The notes below the pieces were generated by a model. That model had not been told where the DNA came from, ran no database searches, and saw only the letters and a list, made by a program, of their open reading frames with translations. This document shows positions 53,005 through 61,452 of a stretch of DNA of 64,000 bases, piece by piece. The stretch covers positions 1,178,001 through 1,242,000 of the forward strand of contig OZ246000.1 in the NCBI GenBank assembly GCA_965230245.1. Direction: 5' to 3'. Both the position numbers and the translations under genes were made by a program. The first letter of the stretch is position 1, and the number at the start of each line of letters is the position of its first letter. The DNA is from JAGNKE01 sp965230245. Lineage in GTDB: Bacteria; Pseudomonadota; Alphaproteobacteria; Micavibrionales; Micavibrionaceae.

Positions 53005-54093
53005 CTAAACGTTGGTTTGCCCCATTTTATGCAGAAACCTGAAATGTGATCGGAGCATCTGCGGCAAACTCAAACTGTGATAGGGCAGGCCGTATTCCCT
53101 GATCGTACTGTCGATAATCGGCGTGATTTTCCGGTAATGCACATGACACATGCGCGGAAAAAGATGATGGCAGGCATGGTTGTTAGACCCGCCAAAGAAA
53201 AAGCTCGGCCAGAACCCTTCGGGGTTCCAGTCACAACTCGTGACCAGCTGATGGATTGCCCAGTTATGTTTCAGCTTGCCCTCATTATCGGCAACCGGAA
53301 ATTCGGCCTCATCAAAGAAATGTGTGCCGACGAGAACGGCCACAAATACCAGACTGATAAAAGCGCTGCCCACCAAATAGGCCAGAAGAATTTGCCAGAG
53401 CGGCACGCTCATAACGGCCATAGGAATAAAAATATGGAAGCTGAAATGCGTGATCTTGCAAAAGATAAAACAGGACCAGAGCTTGAGCGGCGAAACGCCC
53501 TTGCGCATCCATTCATAGTCTTTTGACAGCATGTAAACCCAATCTCCCCAGAACACTGAATGCAACAACGCCAGCGAATAAACGAAAGGCGCGTAAAAAG
53601 CCTGGTATTTATATTTTCTATGCCATGGATGTTCGGGGCTGAGCCGCAGGAACGGATTTTTATCAATGTCCTGATCGCTGCCATTGACATTGGCAAATTG
53701 ATGATGCGAACGCACATGCCGCAACCGCCACAACATAGGATCAATACCGACCGTCGCAAAACTAATGATATGGAGCAGTTCATCTATCCACCCTTTGCCC
53801 GTGATAGCACGGTGGCTGGCATCGTGTCCCACATTGAAACCGAAGATTAGGCCTGAGAGTGAACACACAACCGCCAAAAACAGCAGTGGGAAGCCGCTCA
53901 CACCGCCGAACAAGATAAAGCAATACAGGCCGTATGTTAGGACAAGCCAGACTAGCGCCTTCAGCCAGAACTCCGCAGTAGGGCCGTGTGTCAAACGCGC
54001 CTCAGACATGAAATCCTGCACACGCTGCTTTAACACAGGATAAAAATCCCGATAGGGGTCATCATCTTTGGCAATAAATTTCACATGATCCAT
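53005..54093 (-). CDS. Membrane fatty acid desaturase
   Basis: 362 residues with four main membrane segments and three His boxes: HDASHRA, RHVRSHHQ and NHACHHLFP. This pattern is that of the front-end/linoleoyl-CoA desaturase family without the cytochrome b5 domain. It inserts a double bond in acyl chains. Preceded by two palindromic repeats likely to bind a TetR-type lipid regulator. Confidence 0.93.
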   Translation of the reverse strand: MDHVKFIAKDDDPYRDFYPVLKQRVQDFMSEARLTHGPTAEFWLKALVWLVLTYGLYCFILFGGVSGFPLLFLAVVCSLSGLIFGFNVGHDASHRAITGKGWIDELLHIISFATVGIDPMLWRLRHVRSHHQFANVNGSDQDIDKNPFLRLSPEHPWHRKYKYQAFYAPFVYSLALLHSVFWGDWVYMLSKDYEWMRKGVSPLKLWSCFIFCKITHFSFHIFIPMAVMSVPLWQILLAYLVGSAFISLVFVAVLVGTHFFDEAEFPVADNEGKLKHNWAIHQLVTSCDWNPEGFWPSFFFGGSNNHACHHLFPRMCHVHYRKITPIIDSTIREYGLPYHSLSLPQMLRSHFRFLHKMGQTNV

Positions 54094-54144
54094 AACAACG
54101 CAACCTTGATAAATAGTGCACGGTTCAAAACCTACAGAAAATAA

Positions 54145-54217
54145 TTAAACAATGTTCAATTATTACCATAAACACAAAAAGCCTCTGACAGCAAGAAAAT
54201 AAACACTGTTCAATTAA
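54145..54217. promoter_or_regulatory. Paired palindromic operators before the desaturase gene
   Basis: The near-palindromes TTAAACAATGTTCAATTA and ATAAACACTGTTCAATTA lie 54 bases apart in the spacer between the divergent desaturase and GST genes. The shared core AACA-N-TGTT with TTGAACA-N-TGTTCAA symmetry is typical of TetR-family sites. The rest of the 377-base spacer is AT-rich with no gene I can support. Confidence 0.55.
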
Positions 54218-54470
54218 AATCAAAAAATGGAAGTTTTGTAAAAGGTATTGGCGAACAAGACATTAGAGCCATCCGAAAAGTAACAAGACAGGTAAAGTAT
54301 TTTTTTTTGAAACTTTTATAGTCTGGACACGAATATTGACCTCGAGAAATACCATAATCAAAATACCTAGCACTTAATGCACTAGCACGAACGATCATAA
54401 CAATACCCCTTTGGCCATAGGCATTTTGACTGCAAACAAATAACCAACCCCTTTAAGGAAAGAACATAAA

Positions 54471-55091
54471 ATGTATAAACTCTACTCGATCGCAGGAACA
54501 TGCTCGACAGGTATAACCGTACTCATGGAAAAAATGGGTGTGGACTTTGAAGTTATCCAGAGAGACGACGTACCGAACTATTCCGAAATCGTCCCGACCA
54601 ATCAGGTCCCCGCGCTGGATGACAACGGCTTAATCATCACCGAAGGCGCGGCAATCGCCCTCTACCTGCTCGAAAAAGAGGGGCATGCAATGCTGCCCGA
54701 AGATATGGCGGCAAAAGGTGAATTCCTGCGCTTTTTGATGTTCAACTACGCAACGCTTCACCCCGCCTACAGCAAGCTTTTCGGCGCAAAACGCATGATC
54801 GAGGACAGCGAGCAAAAACAAAAATTCATGCAGGATCTGGCCGATAAGCTCTCTGACACATGGGCAATCTACGATAAACGCCTTGCAAGCCAGAAATACG
54901 TCGTAGCAGGAGACAGCCCGACCGTCATCGACTATCTGCTGGCGGTCTATTCAAGCTGGAACAACAGATTCCCGGAAGTCCAAATCACGCTGGGCAGTAA
55001 CGTCGAAAGACTGATGAAAGAGATTGCCGAATTACCGGAGTTTAAAGCCGCCTACGCCCGCGAGAATACCGAATTCAAGGCCGCGGCCTGA
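54471..55091 (+). CDS. Glutathione S-transferase family protein
   Basis: 206 residues. Thioredoxin-like N-domain (MYKLYSIAGTCSTGITVLME, VPALDDNGLIITEGAAIALYL with the cis-Pro and the Glu-Gly glutathione loop) and a helical C-domain (about 90-200). Resembles bacterial beta-class and maleylacetoacetate-isomerase-like enzymes. Preceded by AAGGAAAG; followed by its own terminator. Confidence 0.9.
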   Translation: MYKLYSIAGTCSTGITVLMEKMGVDFEVIQRDDVPNYSEIVPTNQVPALDDNGLIITEGAAIALYLLEKEGHAMLPEDMAAKGEFLRFLMFNYATLHPAYSKLFGAKRMIEDSEQKQKFMQDLADKLSDTWAIYDKRLASQKYVVAGDSPTVIDYLLAVYSSWNNRFPEVQITLGSNVERLMKEIAELPEFKAAYARENTEFKAAA

Positions 55092-55120
55092 TATATACCT
55101 TCAAAACCTAAACGACTGAT

Positions 55121-55155
55121 ACAGGCCACTTTTTTACAACGTGGCCTGTTTTTTT
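55121..55155 (+). terminator. Terminator after the GST gene
   Basis: ACAGGCCAC and GTGGCCTGT pair perfectly (9 bp) around a T-rich loop and are followed by T7. Confidence 0.95.
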
Positions 55156-55194
55156 GTAATCGCACAAAATGTATCGCATTAGACCTCAATTTTA

Positions 55195-55341
55195 TTTGCA
55201 TATGCCCCGAATTTGATATAATAAATTCCGTACGCACGTGTCTCTGGCCCCCTAGATTTCTAGATATGGTTATGCAACGGCGTAAACTGTTTTAGACTGG
55301 AAGGGTGGACAAACGCCCGCTAATTTGAAAAGGTTTACGTT
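55195..55341 (+). promoter_or_regulatory. Promoter and structured 5' leader of the ODC gene
   Basis: A TATAAT (55217-55222) with TTTGCA 16 bases before it would start a transcript near 55230, about 385 bases upstream of the ODC gene. Within the leader CGTAAAC (near 55280) can pair with GTTTACG just before the small ORF, with GGGTG/CGCCC inside. The same GTTTACG region also joins the alternative hairpin TTACGTT-ATGG-AACGTAA that puts the leader start codon in its loop. This layout resembles the alphaproteobacterial speF leader motif; a covariance search would decide. Confidence 0.5.
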
Positions 55342-55485
55342 ATGGAACGTAATGTTGTTGCAAGCAGCCGGGGCCGCGATCCCCGCTTCATTGTAAAAAT
55401 GAATAACGGCTTGACCGTCGCATCCGTTGATGTGATGACTTCATTGCGTATGCGTCTTCCTTCTCTACGGGACTCTATGTGGTAA
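55342..55485 (+). CDS. 47-residue leader peptide upstream of ODC
   Basis: Reads MERNVVASSRGRDPRFIVKM, then NNGLTVASVDVM, and ends in an Arg/Leu-rich stretch before Trp-stop. The ATG sits in the loop of a 7-bp hairpin. Between it and the ODC gene lies a strong terminator, as in leader-peptide attenuators such as E. coli speFL-speF. No family recognised; translation is inferred from position. Confidence 0.5.
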   Translation: MERNVVASSRGRDPRFIVKMNNGLTVASVDVMTSLRMRLPSLRDSMW

Positions 55486-55527
55486 ACCCGCTGGCTCGTC
55501 TGTTCAAATCTAAACACAGGCGGGCGG

Positions 55528-55567
55528 GATCGAAAAACAGCGGAATTCAAGCTGTTCGATCTTTTTT
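55528..55567 (+). terminator. Attenuator-like terminator before the ODC gene
   Basis: GATCG-AAA-AACAGC pairs with GCTGTT-CGATC (11 bp with one bulge) and is followed by T6. Located 48 bases before the ODC start, it would cut transcripts off unless prevented, which suggests conditional read-through. Confidence 0.75.
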
Positions 55568-55614
55568 GAACTCGAAACAGCTTTTTACCATTTTTACTAT
55601 AGAGGAGTCTCATC

Positions 55615-56826
55615 ATGGGCAAACTTGTATCTTTTCGTAACTATTCCAGTGTAGCGGGCGGCATGAAAGCCGCCGGAAAAAATACCCCTGTTTCATTCAC
55701 CGGTTCCCCTGAAGAACTGGTCGAGCAGCTGAAACCATCGCTGCCGATGTATATTTTAAACACCAATCATATTGAAAACACCGCGAAAAACTTCATGAAC
55801 GCTTTCCCCGGAAAGACGATGTTCGCGGTTAAGACAAACCCGCACCCCGCCGTCATCGCCGCGATGTACAGAGCGGGCATGATGCAATTTGATGTAGCAT
55901 CACTAGAAGAAATAGAAATCGTTCGCGCAAACGCGCCGAAAGCCGAGATTTACTACATGCATCCGGCCAAATCACCCGAAGCGATCAAAGAAGCCTATAT
56001 CCGCTATGGCGTCCGCCACTTTGTGCTGGACTGCGCGGACGAGCTCTACAAAATCATCCGTGAGACAGGTCTTGCCACCGACCTGAAACTCTACATCCGA
56101 CTTGCGCTGCCGAAAAACGCAGAGGCATCAATTGACCTGTCCTCCAAATTCGGCGCGATGCCTCTGGAAGCCGCAGAATTGCTGCGCAAATGCCGCACGG
56201 TCAGTGAAAAACTCGGCCTGTGCTTCCATGTTGGAACGCAAATCCACGACGTATCCGTGTTCGGCCGCGCACTGCAACTGGCAAAAACCGTGATCGACCA
56301 CAGTGGCGTAAAAGTCGATATTCTGGATGTCGGCGGCGGCTTCCCTGTTACATATATCGGTGAAGATGTCCCTTCCATCGAAGCGTGCATGGATACAATT
56401 AAACAAGCGATCCGCAAACACGGCCTGTCCGACCTTGAACTAATGGCCGAGCCGGGCCGCGCACTTGTGGCCGAAGGCGGAATGCTGATCGCCCGCGTAG
56501 AATTGCGCAAGGGCAACGTGCTGTACATCAATGACGGCACCTATGGCGGCCTGTTCGATGCCGGCCCGCTTCTGGGAACACGCTTCCCTGTGAAGGCGGT
56601 ACGCGATAACGGAAACTTTACCGCCAAAACAGCAGGTTTCTCTCTGGCGGGGCCGACCTGTGACTCACTCGATATGATGGCAGGACCATTCGACCTGCCC
56701 GCCGATATCCGCATGGGGGATTGGATTATCTTCGAAAATACCGGCGCCTATAGTCAGTCCATGCGCACAAACTTCAACGGCTTCGGAGCCTGCGAGACAG
56801 TATTTTTACACACCCCTCTTGAATGA
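55615..56826 (+). CDS. Ornithine decarboxylase, PLP-dependent fold III
   Basis: 403 residues that convert ornithine to putrescine. PLP-binding Lys in TMFAVKTNPHPAVI, HVGTQIHD, the phosphate loop DVGGGFP, EPGRALVAEGG and the C-terminal catalytic Cys in GPTCDSLD. Similar to alphaproteobacterial ODC and lysine/ornithine decarboxylases. It belongs to the polyamine cluster with carboxynorspermidine enzymes and agmatinase. Strong GAGGAG ribosome site. Regulation by the leader in front is likely. Confidence 0.95.
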   Translation: MGKLVSFRNYSSVAGGMKAAGKNTPVSFTGSPEELVEQLKPSLPMYILNTNHIENTAKNFMNAFPGKTMFAVKTNPHPAVIAAMYRAGMMQFDVASLEEIEIVRANAPKAEIYYMHPAKSPEAIKEAYIRYGVRHFVLDCADELYKIIRETGLATDLKLYIRLALPKNAEASIDLSSKFGAMPLEAAELLRKCRTVSEKLGLCFHVGTQIHDVSVFGRALQLAKTVIDHSGVKVDILDVGGGFPVTYIGEDVPSIEACMDTIKQAIRKHGLSDLELMAEPGRALVAEGGMLIARVELRKGNVLYINDGTYGGLFDAGPLLGTRFPVKAVRDNGNFTAKTAGFSLAGPTCDSLDMMAGPFDLPADIRMGDWIIFENTGAYSQSMRTNFNGFGACETVFLHTPLE

Positions 56827-56833
56827 GACACAC

Positions 56834-57220
56834 ATGATACGCATCAAAACATATGTCACGCACAGCCCAATTAACGGGCTGGGCGTATTTTCCGGTGAAA
56901 AATCCATACCCAAAGGCACACTGATCTGGTCGTTCGAAGACAATTTCGACCGTATTTATACACCCGAGGAATACATGGCCTTCTCCGACAGCGTAAAACA
57001 ATATCTGGGCTTCTACGGCTACCGCTACAAAAAGGACGGGATGTATTACCTCCCCGTCGATAACGACCGCTTCGTGAACCACTCCATCATTCCGAACACG
57101 TATGATGCGGATGACGGAAACACATACGCCCTGCGTGAAATTCTCGAAAACGAAGAAATTACAACCGATTACGCGGAATTCGATTATTACTGGGAAGAGA
57201 CAAGATTACGCTTTGCCTAA
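56834..57220 (+). CDS. Small SET-domain protein
   Basis: 128 residues, essentially one SET domain: SPINGLGVFSGEKSIPKGTLI, the YLPVDNDRFVNHSIIPNTYDAD core with the NHS-x-x-PN motif, and a final EEITTDYAEFDY. SET proteins methylate lysine with SAM. Placed 7 bases after ODC and probably co-transcribed. The start is at the ATG; an upstream TTG overlapping ODC is less likely. Confidence 0.88.
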   Translation: MIRIKTYVTHSPINGLGVFSGEKSIPKGTLIWSFEDNFDRIYTPEEYMAFSDSVKQYLGFYGYRYKKDGMYYLPVDNDRFVNHSIIPNTYDADDGNTYALREILENEEITTDYAEFDYYWEETRLRFA

Positions 57221-57239
57221 CGCGGTAAACAAATAAACG

Positions 57240-58436
57240 CTATCCCAAACGTTCCGCAAAGTCTTCATAGCCAAAGCGTTTGATAAGTTCGTAAGTTCCG
57301 TCTTCGTGCAAAATGCCAAGATCGGGCAGGGGTACACCGTTAAAGGTCGTGTTCTTTACGAAACTGTATTGCATCATATCGGTAAAGACCAGTTTTTGCC
57401 CGACCTCCAGCGGCGCGGAAAATTTATACGTGCCGATCACATCCCCCGTCATGCAGGTATTCCCGCCAAGAATATAGGTATTCTGCTCCGATGCTCGGCT
57501 TTGCTCGACGATTTCCGCGCCCATAATCTCGGGCGTGTAGGGCACTTCCAGAACATCGGGCATATGCGTGGATGCAGACGCATCCAGAATGGCGATTTTT
57601 TGATCATGTGGAATGATATCCAGCACGGTTGCCACCAGATACCCGCCGTTCAGGACATGCGCTGCGCCCGGCTCCAATGTCACACTGCCCGTAAATTCCG
57701 ATTTCAGCTTTTGAAGCGCAGCAATCAGTTTTGCAACGTCATAATCCTTGTGGCTGTAGAAATGCCCACCGCCAAGATTGAGATGCGAAACCTTGGAAAT
57801 CGCAAATGCAAATTCACTGCGCACATGCTCGACCAGCTTTTCGGAATCCTCCGCCATATTCTCGCAGAGGTTATGAAAGTGCAGCAAATCAACCTGCGCC
57901 AAGACGTCATCCGCCAGCTCTTCTTTACGCACGCCAAACCGCGAACACGGCGCCGAAGGATCATAGAGAGCGCTGTTTTTCACAAGAGAAAGCCGCGGAT
58001 TAACCCGCAAACCGATCACCGCATCGGGGCGTTTACACCTCACAAACGCAGCATATTTTTCAAGCTGCGCCACCGAATTGAAATAGATATGGGAGGAGTA
58101 TTTCAGGATCTCGGACAAGTCATTCTCGGTATAGGCGGGGCTGTAGGTATGCACCTCCTTGCCCTCATCCTCGCTGCCGAAATGCTCCGCACCCAGCCGC
58201 GCCTCGTATAACCCACTCGCCGTTGTCCCGTCCAGCACATCGCGCATGAAGGGAAAGACGACCGGCATCGCAAACCCCTTCGTCGCCAGCAGGATTTTCA
58301 CGCCTGCCTCTTTACGAATGCGCGCAGCAATCTCGAGATTGCTTTTAATCGCCGTAATATCCGCAACATAAGCGGGGGTTTGGATATGTTGTAAAGCCTT
58401 GAGCGACACACTAGGCCGCCTTGTCTTTATCGGCAT
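57240..58436 (-). CDS. nspC: Carboxynorspermidine/carboxyspermidine decarboxylase
   Basis: 398 residues, PLP fold III like ODC but distinct. ILLATKGFAMP with the PLP Lys, FHNLCENMAE, LNLGGGHFYSHKDYD, LEPGAAHVLNGG, and ILGGNTCMTGDVIG with the C-terminal Cys. It removes CO2 from carboxyspermidine to make spermidine (or norspermidine from its carboxylated form). Start overlaps the synthase gene by 26 bases. Confidence 0.95.
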   Translation of the reverse strand: MPIKTRRPSVSLKALQHIQTPAYVADITAIKSNLEIAARIRKEAGVKILLATKGFAMPVVFPFMRDVLDGTTASGLYEARLGAEHFGSEDEGKEVHTYSPAYTENDLSEILKYSSHIYFNSVAQLEKYAAFVRCKRPDAVIGLRVNPRLSLVKNSALYDPSAPCSRFGVRKEELADDVLAQVDLLHFHNLCENMAEDSEKLVEHVRSEFAFAISKVSHLNLGGGHFYSHKDYDVAKLIAALQKLKSEFTGSVTLEPGAAHVLNGGYLVATVLDIIPHDQKIAILDASASTHMPDVLEVPYTPEIMGAEIVEQSRASEQNTYILGGNTCMTGDVIGTYKFSAPLEVGQKLVFTDMMQYSFVKNTTFNGVPLPDLGILHEDGTYELIKRFGYEDFAERLG

Positions 58437-59667
58437 AAACCGCGCGGCGTTCCGTCAATTCACCCAGATCGGACTCCAGCTCCTTCACATGCCATTTCAG
58501 GCCTTGCTTCGCGACTTCCTCCATAAACGGATCAGGATCAAGCTGCTCAACGTTCCAGACGCCCGGCTCCTGTCCCCAAAAGCCTTTCGCCATCATGATC
58601 GCACCCGTGACGGGCGGCACACCTGTGGTATAGGACACCGCCTGCGCCTGCACTTCCTTATGCGTTTCCGCATGGTCGCAGACGTTATAAATCAGAACGG
58701 TTTTCGTCTGCCCGTCTTTCACGCCCGTAATCACACACCCGATGGAGGTCTTGCCCGTATACCCGTCGGAGAGGGAAGACGGCTCGGGCAACAGTGTTTT
58801 CAAGAACTGGATCGGCACGATCTCGACGCCGTTATGCTCCACGGGATCAATCCGCGTCATGCCGACATTCTGCAACACTTCCATATGTTTGATGTATTCA
58901 TCCCCGAACGTCATCCAAAAGCGGATACGTTTTAGCCCCCTGATATTCTGAACAAGGCTTTCCAGCTCCTCGTGATAGAGCAGGTAGCTCGCCTTTTCAC
59001 CGACCTCGGGATAATCAATCATCTTGCGGAATTCCAACGGCTCTGTCTCGATCCACTGTCCGTTCTCCCAGTATTTCCCGCGCTGTGTCACTTCGCGCAA
59101 ATTAATCTCGGGGTTAAAATTCGTTGCAAACGCCTGCCCGTGATCGCCGGCATTGCAGTCGATGATGTCGATATAGTGAATTTCATCGAACAGGTTTTTC
59201 TGGGCATAGGAACAGTAAATATTCGTCTGGCCCGGATCAAACCCGCAACCGAGGATAGCGACGATGCCCGCGTCTTTGAATTTATCCTGATACGCCCATT
59301 GCCAGTGATATTCGAACTTCGCCTCGTCAATCGGCTCGTAATTCGCCGTATCCATGTAATTGACCTTGGTCTCCAGACACGCATCCATGATCGCCAGATC
59401 CTGATAGGGCAGCGCCATGTTAATCACCAGATCGGGTTTGACCTGATTGATCAGCGCAACCGTCTCGGAAACATTAGCCGCATCCAGTTTTGAAACGCCG
59501 ATATCAACGCCGAATATGTCCTTGCACTCTTTTTGAATGGCTTCACATTTGGACAGGGTTCGACTCGCCAGATGGATATTCTCAAAAATATCGCGGTTCA
59601 TCGCACATTTCTTTGCAACAACATTTCCGGCGGCTCCGGCCCCGATAATCAGGACGTTCATGGGCAT
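58411..59667 (-). CDS. Carboxynorspermidine/carboxyspermidine synthase
   Basis: About 418 residues of the saccharopine dehydrogenase fold. Starts MPMNVLIIGAGAAGNVVAKK (Rossmann loop), continues LPYQDLAIMDACLETKVNYMDTANY, ILGCGFDPGQTNIYCSYA and ends with PVTGAIMMAKGFWG. It condenses aspartate semialdehyde with putrescine or diaminopropane and reduces the product. Start chosen at ATG after AGAGGA. Paired with the decarboxylase. Confidence 0.95.
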   Translation of the reverse strand: MPMNVLIIGAGAAGNVVAKKCAMNRDIFENIHLASRTLSKCEAIQKECKDIFGVDIGVSKLDAANVSETVALINQVKPDLVINMALPYQDLAIMDACLETKVNYMDTANYEPIDEAKFEYHWQWAYQDKFKDAGIVAILGCGFDPGQTNIYCSYAQKNLFDEIHYIDIIDCNAGDHGQAFATNFNPEINLREVTQRGKYWENGQWIETEPLEFRKMIDYPEVGEKASYLLYHEELESLVQNIRGLKRIRFWMTFGDEYIKHMEVLQNVGMTRIDPVEHNGVEIVPIQFLKTLLPEPSSLSDGYTGKTSIGCVITGVKDGQTKTVLIYNVCDHAETHKEVQAQAVSYTTGVPPVTGAIMMAKGFWGQEPGVWNVEQLDPDPFMEEVAKQGLKWHVKELESDLGELTERRAVYADKDKAA

Positions 59668-59732
59668 TTTTCCTCTAAGTGTGAATGCTTTATATCGCTT
59701 GAAAATCGTCAAGAATCAAGTATAAGCGTGAC

Positions 59733-60632
59733 ATGTTGAACTACATGAAATCAAGTGACGGTTTTCTGGGCTTGCGCGAGGATGAAATCATCCCGCCGGA
59801 GCAGGCCAAAGCCGTGATCGTGCCCTTCGGTTTGGAACACTCCGTGAGTTACGAGGGCGGCACATCCAAAGGCCCGCGCGCCTCGCTCGACGCCTCTCCC
59901 GAGCTTGAATTCTTTGACGAGGTGTTCTGGAAGGAATGCTGGCGCGAATACGGTTTCGCCACCCTCGAAGAACCCGTCATCCAAAAAGACCAGACCAAGG
60001 CACTGGCGCAGCTTGAAACCATTATCGAAGAAATTCTGGAGCAGGGCAAATTTCCCCTCACCATCGGCGGTGAACATGCCCTGACGGCCGGTGCTATTCG
60101 ACCGTTCGTCAAACGTCACGAAACGCTGACAATCCTGCAATTCGATGCGCACGCAGATTTGCGCGACGGCTATCTGGGGGAGCATTATTCCCACGCCGCC
60201 GCAATGTGCCGCTGCCTTGATCATGAAAACGTACGGCTGGTCAGTGTCGGTATCCGCAATATCTCTTCCGAAGAAATCCCGTTCCTTGAGGCCAACAAAG
60301 ACCGCATCGACATCTTCTGGATGAAGGATCGCAAGAGCTGGAACGCTCAGGACATCGCAAAAGCGGTCGGCGGCGGCCCTGTTTACGTCACATTCGATGT
60401 GGACGGGTTCGACTCCTCTCTGATGCCCGCCACAGGCACACCCGAGCCGGGCGGCTTATTCTGGAATGAGACAATGGAAATGATCGCTGAAGTCGCAAAA
60501 AAAGCCGACATCGTAGGCGCGGATGTTGTCGAACTTGCCCCCAGAGACGGCCTTCATGCCTGCGATTTCGTGACCGCCAAACTCTGCTACAAACTCATGA
60601 GCTACGCGCTGCTCGGCGGCCGGAAAAAATAA
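59733..60632 (+). CDS. speB: Agmatinase/ureohydrolase
   Basis: 299 residues. Mn-binding motifs IGGEHALT, LQFDAHADLRDGY, and VTFDVDGFDSSLMP, plus PEPGGLFWNETMEMI. It hydrolyses agmatine to putrescine and urea, or another guanidino substrate. With ODC this gives two routes to putrescine feeding the carboxyspermidine enzymes. Divergent from the synthase gene. Confidence 0.92.
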   Translation: MLNYMKSSDGFLGLREDEIIPPEQAKAVIVPFGLEHSVSYEGGTSKGPRASLDASPELEFFDEVFWKECWREYGFATLEEPVIQKDQTKALAQLETIIEEILEQGKFPLTIGGEHALTAGAIRPFVKRHETLTILQFDAHADLRDGYLGEHYSHAAAMCRCLDHENVRLVSVGIRNISSEEIPFLEANKDRIDIFWMKDRKSWNAQDIAKAVGGGPVYVTFDVDGFDSSLMPATGTPEPGGLFWNETMEMIAEVAKKADIVGADVVELAPRDGLHACDFVTAKLCYKLMSYALLGGRKK

Positions 60633-60633
60633 G

Positions 60634-61374
60634 CTATTCTGCCGCTTCGATATCGGCATCCAGATCCTTACGATAGGTCTTGAGCGCTTCAAGCATAAGC
60701 TCTGCAACCTTCTCGGATGATGCAGGGTTCTGCCCCGTAACAAGATTTTCATCGGCAACCGCTTGCGGCTCGAAATTCTCGCCCTTCACGATTTTCGCGC
60801 CCAACTCTTCCAGCCTGCTTTCCAGCAGGAATGGAACGGTATCGGTCAACCCGACAGCTTCTTCCTCTTCATTTGTAAAGGCCGAAACCTTGCGTCCTTT
60901 CACAACTGGTGTCCCGTCGGAATATTTCGCATCCACCAGACCCGCGGGGCCGTGGCAAACAGCCCCGACGACACCACCATGTTCTAGTGTATTTGAAACA
61001 ATCGCCGCAAGATCTTCATTGCCGGGCAAATCCCACATCGTCCCATGGCCGCCGGGCAGAAATACAGCCACGTATTTCTCCTCGTCAATGTCCTTGACCG
61101 AAGCCGTATTCTTGATTTTTGCCATCGCATCCTTATCATTCAGGAAACGCTCGACGCTCGCGGGGTTTTCGCCGTCTTCACCGTCTTCAACAATGCTTGT
61201 GGGGTCAATCGGTACCTCGCCGCCACTAATCGAGACGATCTCAACCTCATATCCCGCATCCTGAAACGCGTAATACGGCGTGGCCATTTCCTCAAAATAA
61301 ACGCCTGTTTTCTGGTCTGTATCGCCTACAGTCGCAAATGATGTAACAACAAAAAGAATAAGCAGTTTCTCCAT
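60634..61374 (-). CDS. DJ-1/PfpI type 1 glutamine amidotransferase-like protein
   Basis: 246 residues. KTGVYFEEMATPYYAFQDAGYEVEIVS at the N-end, the nucleophile elbow VGAVCHGPAGLVDAK with the reactive Cys, FLPGGHGTMWDLP and LVTGQNPASSEKVAEL. Belongs to the Hsp31/YajL-like group linked to glyoxal detoxification or stress. Two bases separate it from the convergent agmatinase gene. An N-terminal Leu/Val stretch gives weak signal-peptide character. Confidence 0.9.
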   Translation of the reverse strand: MEKLLILFVVTSFATVGDTDQKTGVYFEEMATPYYAFQDAGYEVEIVSISGGEVPIDPTSIVEDGEDGENPASVERFLNDKDAMAKIKNTASVKDIDEEKYVAVFLPGGHGTMWDLPGNEDLAAIVSNTLEHGGVVGAVCHGPAGLVDAKYSDGTPVVKGRKVSAFTNEEEEAVGLTDTVPFLLESRLEELGAKIVKGENFEPQAVADENLVTGQNPASSEKVAELMLEALKTYRKDLDADIEAAE

Positions 61375-61452
61375 TAATCCCGTCCTTGTAAAAATTCATA
61401 TCCGTTTCAAGTATCTAACGGTTTACACGACAAATCGTTCATTCGCAAAATC

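Noticed and set aside
57306..58211. Plus-strand open frame of 301 codons
   Set aside because: It lies fully antisense to the well-supported carboxynorspermidine decarboxylase and its product has no family features.
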